A stretch of DNA of 20,980 bases. Origin: JAUWMV01 sp964562425 (GTDB taxonomy: Bacteria > UBP14 > UBA6098 > B30-G16). The stretch covers positions 1 to 20,980 of the forward strand of contig CAZLTJ010000036.1 in NCBI GenBank assembly GCA_964562425.1. The letters run 5' to 3'. This document shows positions 7,623-14,960 of this stretch, in pieces (the stretch's first letter is position 1; every line of letters starts with the position of its first letter). The notes under the pieces were generated by a model. That model was not told the DNA's origin, did no database searches, and saw nothing but the letters and a program-made list of their open reading frames with translations. A program made the translations under genes and the position numbers.

Positions 7623-7967
7623 ATGGATTCTGAACAATTAGCCTTCGAGTGTGGAAGAATTCTCCTCGAGAATCAAGCTATTGATATTAAAATATTTGAT
7701 GTAAGAAAACTTACTATTATTGCCGATTTTTTTATTATTGCATCTGCTAACAGTCAAATTCATATTAAAGCTTTAACAGATAAAATTCAAGAATATCTAA
7801 AAGACAACGAAATAAAATCCTTCCATCTTGAAGGTATGAAAGCTCTTAAATGGATTTTAATCGATACATTTTCTGTAATCGTACACATATTTTTACCCGA
7901 AACTCGAGAATATTACAATCTTGAGGGTTATTGGGGAGATTCTGAAATATATGTCATGGAGGATTGA
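7623..7967 (+). CDS. rsfS: Ribosomal silencing factor RsfS
   Basis: A 114-residue member of the Iojap/RsfS family. It binds ribosomal protein uL14 on the large subunit and blocks joining of the subunits when nutrients are short. Recognisable pieces are LTIIADFFIIASANSQIHIK (family pattern ADyFVIatgnS..q), the single E in HLEGMKALKWILID, and the C-terminal VIVHIFLPETREYYNLEGYW, nearly identical to the family signature VHvF.pe.R.yY.LE.lW. Length is typical. An AAAGGAGG site lies just upstream of the ATG. It follows the LytR_C gene in one unit; argS begins 190 bases later. Confidence 0.93.
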   Translation: MDSEQLAFECGRILLENQAIDIKIFDVRKLTIIADFFIIASANSQIHIKALTDKIQEYLKDNEIKSFHLEGMKALKWILIDTFSVIVHIFLPETREYYNLEGYWGDSEIYVMED

Positions 7968-7974
7968 TTTATAT

Positions 7975-8025
7975 AAATGATTTTTATACAAGGTCAGCTA
8001 ATCTAATATTATAAAAAAATCATTT
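7975..8025. repeat. Inverted repeat after rsfS
   Basis: Perfect 11-base arms AAATGATTTTT (7975-7985) and AAAAATCATTT (8015-8025) flank a 29-base loop, starting 8 bases after the rsfS stop. It is AT-only apart from one pair, and no T-run follows directly, so it is not a classical intrinsic terminator. It may be an mRNA end or processing structure, or chance in AT-rich sequence. Confidence 0.3.
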
Positions 8026-8157
8026 TCTTAGAGGACTGTAGGATTTATCTTTAGCAGTCTGGGAAATAATCCGTAAAATAAAAAAGCAAATCAAACCCGA
8101 ATCTTACAGAAAAATATTAATTAACTCTTTACAATTTGTTGCATAATTATAGATATT

Positions 8158-9780
8158 ATGAATATAATATTAGCACATAATGAAATTTCCAATTGGCTTT
8201 CTAATAAAATCCTTCAACTATATGGTCTTGATGATATGCCTGAAGTTCTTGAACCAGAAAACCCCCAATTTGGGGATTTCACGACTAATGTAGCTTTTCA
8301 ATTAGCGAAAAAAGTTCGGAAGGCTCCTCTTTCTATTGCCGAGGAAATCGTAAACTCAGATTTACCAGAATGTATTAAATGCGCAGATGTCATTGATGGA
8401 TATATAAACTTCAGCCTTTCGAACGATGTAATTTCCTCAATAATAAAAAACTTACTCAGCAATCCGGATGACTGGAGAAAATTACACACCGAAAAAGCGA
8501 AGAAGATACAAGTTGAATTCGTTAGTGCAAATCCCACAGGTCCGCTAAACATAGTCTCAGCACGAGCTGCAGCAGTGGGTTCCACAATGGCAAATATACT
8601 CAGGTCTGCCGGACATAACGTTACTACAGAGTTCCTACTTAATGACACCGGTAATCAAATACACCTTCTGAATAAAAGCTTTGAAGCAAGGATTGCCCAA
8701 ATAAAAGGTAAAGAAGCAACAATCCCAGAAAACGGTTATCATGGTGAATATATCAAAGATTATGCAGCAGAATATATAGAATCGGGAACAGATGTTAAAC
8801 CTCAAGAATGGATTCTAAACAAAATAACTTCAGAACAAAAACAGTCATTGGAAAAATTTAGAACTCCTTTTGATGTCTGGTTCTCTGAGAAAAAGTTTCG
8901 GAGAAGCGGTAAGATTGAAAGTATAATCCAACGCCTTGAATCCTTGGGCACAACTTATGAAAAAGACAAAGCAACATGGTTCGCGGCATCGAAATTCAAT
9001 AGCAATATCAAGGATTTCGTATTGATAAAATCTGATGGTGAATGGGCTTACGGACTTGTTGATATAGCATACCACGCTAACAAGTTCGAGGAAAGAGGAT
9101 TTGACATAGTATATACAATCCTTGGACCAGATCATTACGGACATAGAGATCGATTGGAAGCCTCCATGAAAGCACTGGGGCACGATGACAAACTCAAAAT
9201 ACTAATACTCCAGCAAGTTAACATTCTTGAGGGTTCCGAGAAAGTGAAAATGTCCAAACGTGCTGGCAAAATAATTACAATGGATGAATTAATTGACGAT
9301 GTTGGTGTGGATGCTGCGAGATTCTTTTTTCTTGCGAGACGAATGGAAGCACATTTAGATTTTGATTTAAATTTAGCTCGGGAAACATCCGATGTAAATC
9401 CTGTGTATTACGTTCAATATGCACATGCTCGAATAAGAAGTATCTTGAAATTTGCTGAAAACAAAAGCTTAAAAGTAGAAGAAAAAATTAACGATATTAA
9501 ATTTGAGCTTGCATTAGAACCGGAAGAAATTTTATTAATTAGGAAAACAATTAAATTTCCGCTTGTAGTTAGGAATGCATCTATTATTTTAGAAGCGCAC
9601 CTTATACCATTTTACTTAATTGAATATTCTAAATTATTCCATAATTTTTATACAAAACATAGAGTTGTAGGAGAAAACAGAGAATTGAGTTTAATCCGGC
9701 TTGGGATTTCGGCAGCAGTAGCTGAAACTATTAAGTGGGGATTGTGTTTATGTGGTATTTCCACACCCAACCAGATGTGA
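8158..9780 (+). CDS. argS: Arginyl-tRNA synthetase, altered HIGH motif
   Basis: Cytoplasmic class I synthetase that attaches arginine to tRNA-Arg; 540 residues, slightly short for the family. The N-terminal tRNA-contact domain (about 1-110) contains NPQFGDFTTNVAFQLAK, a clear ArgRS-N signature. The catalytic domain opens with VEFVSANPTGPL, but the next residues 131-134 are NIVS where the family normally has HxGH. The second signature, KMSKR (364-368), is intact. The C-terminal anticodon-binding part has HLDFDLNLARETSDVNPVYY and YAHARI, and ends GLCLCGISTPNQM. The gene starts at an ATG without SD; a weak promoter may lie just upstream (TTAACT, 17 bases, TAATTA). Identity is secure; how the altered motif affects adenylation cannot be told from sequence. 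Confidence 0.93.
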   Translation: MNIILAHNEISNWLSNKILQLYGLDDMPEVLEPENPQFGDFTTNVAFQLAKKVRKAPLSIAEEIVNSDLPECIKCADVIDGYINFSLSNDVISSIIKNLLSNPDDWRKLHTEKAKKIQVEFVSANPTGPLNIVSARAAAVGSTMANILRSAGHNVTTEFLLNDTGNQIHLLNKSFEARIAQIKGKEATIPENGYHGEYIKDYAAEYIESGTDVKPQEWILNKITSEQKQSLEKFRTPFDVWFSEKKFRRSGKIESIIQRLESLGTTYEKDKATWFAASKFNSNIKDFVLIKSDGEWAYGLVDIAYHANKFEERGFDIVYTILGPDHYGHRDRLEASMKALGHDDKLKILILQQVNILEGSEKVKMSKRAGKIITMDELIDDVGVDAARFFFLARRMEAHLDFDLNLARETSDVNPVYYVQYAHARIRSILKFAENKSLKVEEKINDIKFELALEPEEILLIRKTIKFPLVVRNASIILEAHLIPFYLIEYSKLFHNFYTKHRVVGENRELSLIRLGISAAVAETIKWGLCLCGISTPNQM

Positions 9781-9840
9781 GCATGTAATTGTCCGTCTGT
9801 TTCTGGGTCTTTTTAACCATTTACAACTTCGATATATAAC

Positions 9841-10833
9841 ATGATTGAATGGTTTAATTTTTCATTTATTCCAACATTGAAATTATTGATGCTTATGCTA
9901 ACTGCTGGTACAATTAGAATTTCACGATTACCTGAAGCATTAGGTTTTATGGCTTCATCGGTTAAAGGCAACAGATTCAAATTCGCATGGATCGCAGTGG
10001 TATTTATGCTTACAGCACTGTTCTCTAATTTCATGATTATCGCAGCTCTTATACCATTGATTTTAATGATGAAACTTGACAATAAATCCAAAACCTACTT
10101 GTTAGGACTTACAATTTTGGCAGCGAATTGCGGTTCTATAATATTACCCTTTGGAAATCCATATAATGTACTTCTCGCTAATAAATATCAGCTTCCTATA
10201 TGGACATTTTTCAAAGCTATGTTAATTCCTTGGTGTGTTATGGGGCTTGTTACAGTTTTCATCACAGCTATATCACCAAACATTAAACCTGATGAAATTA
10301 CTAAACCACAAAGAATAATTAGATTCGATTTAATATTAGGAGCGATATCGATTGCTATATGCACGCTTGTGCTATGGTATATTCTATCCTGGTGGATAGG
10401 TTTTATAATCGTCTTTGTACTTGCATTAATGGCTGGCAAACCAACACTTATCATAAAACCAAGGGAATGGCTTATTCCTGCTGGAGTTCTATCGATACTG
10501 ACCATATTTGTATTACTCAAATCCACTATAGGTTTCAGAATACCAACGATCGATAGTTCTTTTTTCTCAGCAATTATAGCTAGCCAGATTATCGGCTCCT
10601 TGCCAACAACGATGCTATTCATGGGAAAATCTGAGTTTGTAGGTCTTGCCTGGGGTGTTAACCTGGGTGCAATAGGATTCCCAATTGCATCCCTTGTTAC
10701 TTTATTCGCTTTACGTTTTGCAAAGAAAAGCAGACAAATTGTAATTGAAAAGAATATTTTATATAGGATTTTTATAAGTTCTTTAATAATCGGAACCATA
10801 ATCCTGACTTCAATAATCTATTTAACAATATGA
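9841..10833 (+). CDS. Short ArsB/NhaD-superfamily (ion transporter) permease
   Basis: A 330-residue polytopic inner-membrane protein with about nine to ten hydrophobic spans. ALFSNFMIIAALIPLILM (59-76) followed by LTILAANCGSIILPFGNP (90-107) is the paired hairpin motif of the ArsB/NhaD/citrate-transporter superfamily, where N-x-G...P-x-G-N-P lines the substrate site. The second half repeats the pattern in degenerate form (SLPTTMLFM, then WGVNLGAIGFPIASL), as expected of the two-fold internal symmetry. Family members usually exceed 400 residues, so the first one or two helices seem absent. No upstream ATG extends the frame convincingly, and there is no SD at the chosen start. The stop lies 9 bases from rho, indicating co-transcription. 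Substrate (arsenite, Na+/H+, dicarboxylate) is undetermined. Confidence 0.72.
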   Translation: MIEWFNFSFIPTLKLLMLMLTAGTIRISRLPEALGFMASSVKGNRFKFAWIAVVFMLTALFSNFMIIAALIPLILMMKLDNKSKTYLLGLTILAANCGSIILPFGNPYNVLLANKYQLPIWTFFKAMLIPWCVMGLVTVFITAISPNIKPDEITKPQRIIRFDLILGAISIAICTLVLWYILSWWIGFIIVFVLALMAGKPTLIIKPREWLIPAGVLSILTIFVLLKSTIGFRIPTIDSSFFSAIIASQIIGSLPTTMLFMGKSEFVGLAWGVNLGAIGFPIASLVTLFALRFAKKSRQIVIEKNILYRIFISSLIIGTIILTSIIYLTI

Positions 10834-10842
10834 GGTGAAAGA

Positions 10843-12510
10843 ATGCCTAAAAAAAAGAAAACCGAAGAAAACAACATTGAGAAGCCAAACAACACAACTG
10901 AACAGATCGCAGTCAAAACTGAAAATGTTGTCGAAGAAAAACCAAAGAAATCTAGTAGTCACAAGAGCACAAAATCTACAGAAGCAGAAATTAAGGTTGC
11001 ATTGGCATCCGATGAAAAAAATAATGAAAAAGAAACAATAATACCCGAACGTAGCAAGCAGAAAGAAAGCTCAGCAACAGGAACCGCCGACAAAGAGAAA
11101 ACAGAAGCAATCGAAATTGAAAAAGCTTCGTCCACATTTAGAAAAGGTATTAAACCAAAGATGAAAAGGTTTGAAAATGACGATATCCGACCTTGGGAAA
11201 GAGATGAAGACAAAAACAAAAATAGACTCTACCTGAGCGAATTTAAGCAAAAACCGATCAACGAACTTCTCGATATAGCTGAAAAATATAACCTTGAAAA
11301 TCCTCATTCTATGCGGCGACAGGACGTTGTTTTCAAAATTTTAGGTATCGAAATCAAAACACAAAACGCTGAAGTTTTTGGTGAGGGTGTTTTGGAGGTT
11401 CTTCCAGATGGATATGGATTTCTTCGTCATCCGGACTACAATTATCTCCCTGGTCCCGACGATATTTACGTATCACCCTCGCAGATCAAAAGATTTGACC
11501 TTAGAACCGGCGACATGGTAGGCGGAATTATTCGACCTCCAAAGGATAATGAACGTTTTTTTGCACTGCTTCGTGTTAACAGAGTCAATAGTGAAGACCC
11601 CGAATTCGCAAAACATAAAATTCTATTCGACAATCTTACCCCGTTATATCCAGAGGAAAAATTCCTTTTAGAGTACGATCCCGAGGAAGCCACAACAAGA
11701 ATTATGGATCTATTTACTCCTTTGGGCAAAGGACAACGTGCACTTATAACTTCACCGCCAAAAGCTGGAAAGACTACAATACTTCAACAAATCGCTAGAT
11801 CATTAATTCACAATCACCCCGAAGTATTGATATTAATTCTCTTAATCGATGAACGTCCAGAAGAAGTTACGGATATGAAACGATTCGTCTCAGCAGAATG
11901 TAAAGGTTTAAAAAATAAACCGTATTTTGAAATAATATCCTCAACCTTTGACGAATGTCCGGAAAGACATGCTCAGGTTGCTGAGGTTGTCCTCCAAAGA
12001 GCCAAACGTCAGATAGAACACAAAAAAGATGTTGTAATCTTACTCGACTCGATAACAAGGCTTGCTAGAGCATACAATAACATTGCTCCTCACAGTGGCA
12101 GAATTCTCACCGGTGGAGTTGACGCCTCAGCTCTTTCTAAACCCAAGCGATTTTTTGGTGCTGCAAGAAATATTGAGGAGGGTGGTTCTCTCTCAATTAT
12201 TGCCACTGCACTTATCGAAACAGGTTCAAAAATGGACGATGTAATTTTTGAGGAGTTTAAGGGTACAGGCAACATGGAACTTGTCCTCGATCGAAGACTC
12301 GCAGATAGGCGAGTATTTCCTGCAATAGATATAAATCGCTCAGGAACAAGAAAAGAAGAACTGTTGCTAGATAAGGACATTCTGATGAGAATCTGGTTAT
12401 TGAGAAAATTACTCTCGGATATGAATACTGTCGATGCAATGGAATTTTTATTAAATAAAGTTTTGGCTTCAAGGACAAATGAGGACTTTCTATCATCGAT
12501 GGCGGAATAG
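10843..12510 (+). CDS. rho: Transcription termination factor Rho
   Basis: Hexameric RNA helicase that ends transcription at Rho-dependent sites. At 555 residues it is longer than the usual 420, because residues 1-130 are an added Lys/Glu/Ser-rich disordered tail. Then come the Rho_N helical domain (about 132-170), the cold-shock-like primary RNA-binding domain (178-250: EGVLEVLPDGYGFLRHPDYN), and the ATPase with Walker A PPKAGKTT (305-312), Walker B VVILLDSITRLARAYN (397-412), Q-loop region HSGRILTGGVDASAL and R-loop EEFKGTGNMELVLDRRLA. All catalytic residues I can check are present. A GAGGTGA site overlaps the permease stop codon, implying translational coupling. Few intrinsic terminators are visible in this window, consistent with reliance on Rho. 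Confidence 0.97.
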   Translation: MPKKKKTEENNIEKPNNTTEQIAVKTENVVEEKPKKSSSHKSTKSTEAEIKVALASDEKNNEKETIIPERSKQKESSATGTADKEKTEAIEIEKASSTFRKGIKPKMKRFENDDIRPWERDEDKNKNRLYLSEFKQKPINELLDIAEKYNLENPHSMRRQDVVFKILGIEIKTQNAEVFGEGVLEVLPDGYGFLRHPDYNYLPGPDDIYVSPSQIKRFDLRTGDMVGGIIRPPKDNERFFALLRVNRVNSEDPEFAKHKILFDNLTPLYPEEKFLLEYDPEEATTRIMDLFTPLGKGQRALITSPPKAGKTTILQQIARSLIHNHPEVLILILLIDERPEEVTDMKRFVSAECKGLKNKPYFEIISSTFDECPERHAQVAEVVLQRAKRQIEHKKDVVILLDSITRLARAYNNIAPHSGRILTGGVDASALSKPKRFFGAARNIEEGGSLSIIATALIETGSKMDDVIFEEFKGTGNMELVLDRRLADRRVFPAIDINRSGTRKEELLLDKDILMRIWLLRKLLSDMNTVDAMEFLLNKVLASRTNEDFLSSMAE

Positions 12511-12814
12511 CTTTCCAACACTATAATTGAATTTTATGACGGTTTTACCAATGTAGTTCAACGCATTCAACACCTGCATATCTAAAGTGCAGAAAATGAA
12601 ATATTTTGCTTGCAAAATATGACACAATTAATATCATATCTAGATACTTAATTGCTATTATTAGCGGAACTGAATTCTCTTTAATTTGCTATAAAAGGCT
12701 ATTTTGTATTAACCTAAAAGATATTTATAAATTTAGCTGTGCTGGAATATTAATGAAATAACTCAAGTATAGATATTTGGTGATTAAGACTGGATAAGAG
12801 ATTAAGGGGATAAA
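12511..12814. other. Intergenic region between rho and the HPr gene
   Basis: A 304-base AT-rich stretch with no credible coding frame and no intrinsic terminator after rho. It contains a 20-base palindrome (12601-12620) overlapping a promoter-like pair (12610-12637). The remaining 170 bases ahead of the HPr start show nothing I can name beyond an AAGGGGA ribosome site at 12804-12810. Confidence 0.6.
12601..12637 (+). promoter_or_regulatory. Palindromic operator overlapping a promoter-like site
   Basis: ATATTTTGC and GCAAAATAT are perfect 9-base arms around a TT centre (12601-12620). The right half contributes TTGCAA (12610-12615), which with TATCAT (12632-12637) at a 16-base spacing forms a sigma70-like promoter for the HPr gene. 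A regulator on the palindrome would cover the -35 box. It does not match any operator I can name with confidence. Confidence 0.4.
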
Positions 12815-13078
12815 TTGCAACGTAGGGAAGTTACAGTAGTAAATAAATTAGGACTTCATGCTCGACCAGCAGTTTTATTAGTTAAAATTGCATCGCAATT
12901 CAAGTCGGATATTAAACTTATCAAGGAAGATGTTGAAGTTAATGCAAAGAGCATAATGGGAGTTCTAATTCTTGCTGCCGAGCAGGACAGTAATCTTCTT
13001 ATCATAACTGACGGACCTGATGAAATTGAAGCTATTGAATCTATAGTCAAACTTTTCAAAGATAGCTTCGGAGAATGA
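12815..13078 (+). CDS. HPr family phosphocarrier protein
   Basis: An 87-residue cytoplasmic phosphocarrier of the PTS type. The active-site region is NKLGLHARPAVLLVKIA with phospho-acceptor H15 and R17. The regulatory-serine region is VNAKSIMGVLILAA with S47, matching Ser46 of Firmicute HPr. It therefore has both the PEP-dependent His site and a potential HPr-kinase Ser site. The start is TTG, chosen because it gives the canonical family N-terminus (xxREVTVVNK) and has AAGGGGA four bases upstream. No enzyme I, EII component or HPr kinase lies in the window, so sugar-PTS, nitrogen-PTS or purely regulatory use cannot be decided. Confidence 0.92.
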   Translation: MQRREVTVVNKLGLHARPAVLLVKIASQFKSDIKLIKEDVEVNAKSIMGVLILAAEQDSNLLIITDGPDEIEAIESIVKLFKDSFGE

Positions 13079-13239
13079 ATATTTTTTCCTTAATGACAAA
13101 AGCGAAATAATATAACTATTTAACTGATAAATACATTACTTTCGTAAAATTGGTAATTCTATTAATATAATGAATGTTAGTTAATTTATATGATTATAAT
13201 ATTTTAATTATTTAACTGTTGATAAGAGCATTCTGTTAA

Positions 13240-13815
13240 ATGAGTACTGCAAATTTTTTAACAACTGGACGGATCGTCATCTCTCCTATTGTCCTCATTC
13301 TTTTCCTCGTTGGAGACAATAAACTTAGAATATTAGGATTTATCCTCTTTGGCTTAGGAGCTATTTCCGATTTCATTGATGGCTATATCGCTCGACGAAC
13401 AAGAATTTCTTCTTTCGGAAAACTATGGGATCCTATAGCGGATAAATTCCTTGCTGGCATGGCACTCATAGCTTTATCCTGCATATCGATCCTTCCTTGG
13501 TGGATTACAATCCTACTTATATTAAGAGACATCATAATTACAATTGTTAGACTTGTTATAATTCAGAAACGAGGAATAATCATCACGCCCATTCCTACCG
13601 CAAAACTTAAAACTATGCTTGAATTAATAATGCTATGGTCTCTATTGGGTTGGGCTGCAATACTCGGTCTCTCAAAACCACCATGGCTCGAAATAGCAAT
13701 TCTTATTGTGGGTTCTGTTGTTATAATGCTATCTTGGGGAACAGGAATTTACAATCTCGTCTTCATAATCCGGAAAAAACAAGCTAATTACAACCAATCA
13801 TATACTGATCAGTAA
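13240..13815 (+). CDS. pgsA: CDP-diacylglycerol-glycerol-3-phosphate 3-phosphatidyltransferase
   Basis: Inner-membrane enzyme making phosphatidylglycerol phosphate from CDP-diacylglycerol and glycerol 3-phosphate. Its 191 residues are typical. The CDP-alcohol phosphatidyltransferase motif is complete: D44-x2-D47-G48-x2-A51-R52, G60-x3-D64-x3-D68 (SDFIDGYIARRT, then FGKLWDPIADK). The N-terminal NFLTTGRIVISPIV is the usual PgsA beginning. Five to six hydrophobic spans follow. Another CDP-alcohol transferase, such as cardiolipin or phosphatidylserine synthase, is less likely given NFLTTxRI and overall length. The start has only a weak upstream purine run. The gene converges on acpS with 25 bases between the stops. 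Confidence 0.88.
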   Translation: MSTANFLTTGRIVISPIVLILFLVGDNKLRILGFILFGLGAISDFIDGYIARRTRISSFGKLWDPIADKFLAGMALIALSCISILPWWITILLILRDIIITIVRLVIIQKRGIIITPIPTAKLKTMLELIMLWSLLGWAAILGLSKPPWLEIAILIVGSVVIMLSWGTGIYNLVFIIRKKQANYNQSYTDQ

Positions 13816-13840
13816 TAAAACTATAGGTTAAATTTGTTAG

Positions 13841-14212
13841 TTATTCTGAACCATTATCATCAAAAATGGCTACTACAACTGCAAATGCTACATTTTCAAT
13901 ATGTGATATTGACACATCCAACGACTTTGGTCTTGTTAATCCTTCGGGAAGATTCAATACGGGCTTGCCATTTGATTGATGTGTGATGTTGTAACTTGCA
14001 GCAAACCCAAAGTCAAAAGCTTTGTATGCCGCTTCTTTTGCAGCCCAAAATCCTGCAAGATGGATTGCAGTGTTTGATTTACTTTTAGCATAACTAATTT
14101 CATAATCACTGAAAAACCGATTAAGAAAATGATTATCGAATGTTTTCATTATTTTCTTAATGCGTACTATATCGACTATGTCAGAACCTAATGCAATTCG
14201 CATATTATTCAT
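13841..14212 (-). CDS. acpS: Holo-[acyl-carrier-protein] synthase
   Basis: A 123-residue enzyme that transfers 4'-phosphopantetheine from CoA to acyl carrier protein, enabling fatty-acid synthesis. Mg2+-binding residues are visible: D11 in GSDIVDIVRI and E60 in WAAKEAAYKAF. NGKPVLNL (81-88) and VSISHIENVAFAVVVA (100-115) complete the family pattern. A Trp stands at position 56 where the family usually has Phe. The start codon overlaps the plsC end by 8 bases; an in-frame ATG three codons later is an alternative start. It is the last gene of the envelope operon. Confidence 0.92.
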   Translation of the reverse strand: MNNMRIALGSDIVDIVRIKKIMKTFDNHFLNRFFSDYEISYAKSKSNTAIHLAGFWAAKEAAYKAFDFGFAASYNITHQSNGKPVLNLPEGLTRPKSLDVSISHIENVAFAVVVAIFDDNGSE

Positions 14213-14960
14213 TAATTTTTAAATTTAACATAATATCTCTAATCATTTCCGAAAATACAGATGACTTGGCTTTTTCATAATCCTTAGGATCGATAACTTC
14301 TCCTATTACTATTTTTACTTTTGCAGGTCGTATTAAATAAGATCCTCTTGGCAAGATTCGATCAGAATTCCATATTCTCATCGGTATCATTTTCGAGCAT
14401 GCTTTCCTTCCGCTTCGAAACGACGATGTGTAAAACTGACCAAGAGAACCATTCATAGACCTTGTCCCCTCGGGAAACATAACCATTACTGCTCCGTTTT
14501 TCAGTTCTTCAGTAATATAGGAAAATTTATTTATCTCATCTCTCGATATATTTCTGCTTATCGATATCGCATCCAAAGCATTCATCCAAAGTCCCAGTAT
14601 TGGAACATGAAATAGATCTTCCCGTGCTATAAATCTTGCATGCTTATCAATAAATCCATAAATAATTATTATATCAAAATAACTTTGATGATTAGCAATA
14701 TACAGGATATTTGAACGATCCTTGGGGATATTTTCCCTACCGTAAAATTTAACTGACGAACAGGTTGCAAATATCATAAACTTTGATGCATATTTTACAT
14801 ATATTCTCAAGAGATAATCCTTTGCGTGTCTTCCGAAAACTAATCCAAAAAGCCAGAAAAAAAGCAGAGCTGGTATTGAAAATAACCAGATTAATATCAT
14901 CAAGATAGCTTCAACAAATGAGAAAAGATAAATGGGAATCTTTAGAATGGAAAATTTCAT
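14205..14960 (-). CDS. plsC: 1-acyl-sn-glycerol-3-phosphate acyltransferase
   Basis: A 251-residue membrane-bound acyltransferase that converts lysophosphatidic acid to phosphatidic acid. An N-terminal hydrophobic region (about 8-43, two spans) anchors it. The catalytic NHQSYFD motif (90-96, NHx4D) and the FPEGTRS motif (162-168) that binds the glycerol phosphate are both intact. Length is normal. Its ATG overlaps the ABC transporter stop (ATGA), and its end overlaps acpS by 8 bases, so all three are translationally coupled. An acyltransferase acting on other lipids, such as ornithine lipids, is possible but less likely. Confidence 0.9.
   Translation of the reverse strand: MKFSILKIPIYLFSFVEAILMILIWLFSIPALLFFWLFGLVFGRHAKDYLLRIYVKYASKFMIFATCSSVKFYGRENIPKDRSNILYIANHQSYFDIIIIYGFIDKHARFIAREDLFHVPILGLWMNALDAISISRNISRDEINKFSYITEELKNGAVMVMFPEGTRSMNGSLGQFYTSSFRSGRKACSKMIPMRIWNSDRILPRGSYLIRPAKVKIVIGEVIDPKDYEKAKSSVFSEMIRDIMLNLKINE

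Noticed and set aside
7968..8157. T-box or other riboswitch ahead of argS
   Set aside because: No T-box AGGGTGG-type core or specifier stem is present. A GGACTG/CAGTCT pairing near 8032-8063 is only six pairs with a wobble and a long loop.
10188..10799. 203-codon open frame on the minus strand
   Set aside because: It is wholly antisense to the permease. Long antisense frames are common opposite hydrophobic genes, and the translation shows no domain or ribosome site.
12090..12521. 143-codon minus-strand frame
   Set aside because: It lies entirely within rho, whose motifs are unmistakable on the plus strand.
13803..13814. 12-base perfect palindrome at the end of pgsA as a bidirectional terminator
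   Set aside because: It has no loop, few G-C pairs and no T-run on either side; probably chance at the stop codon.
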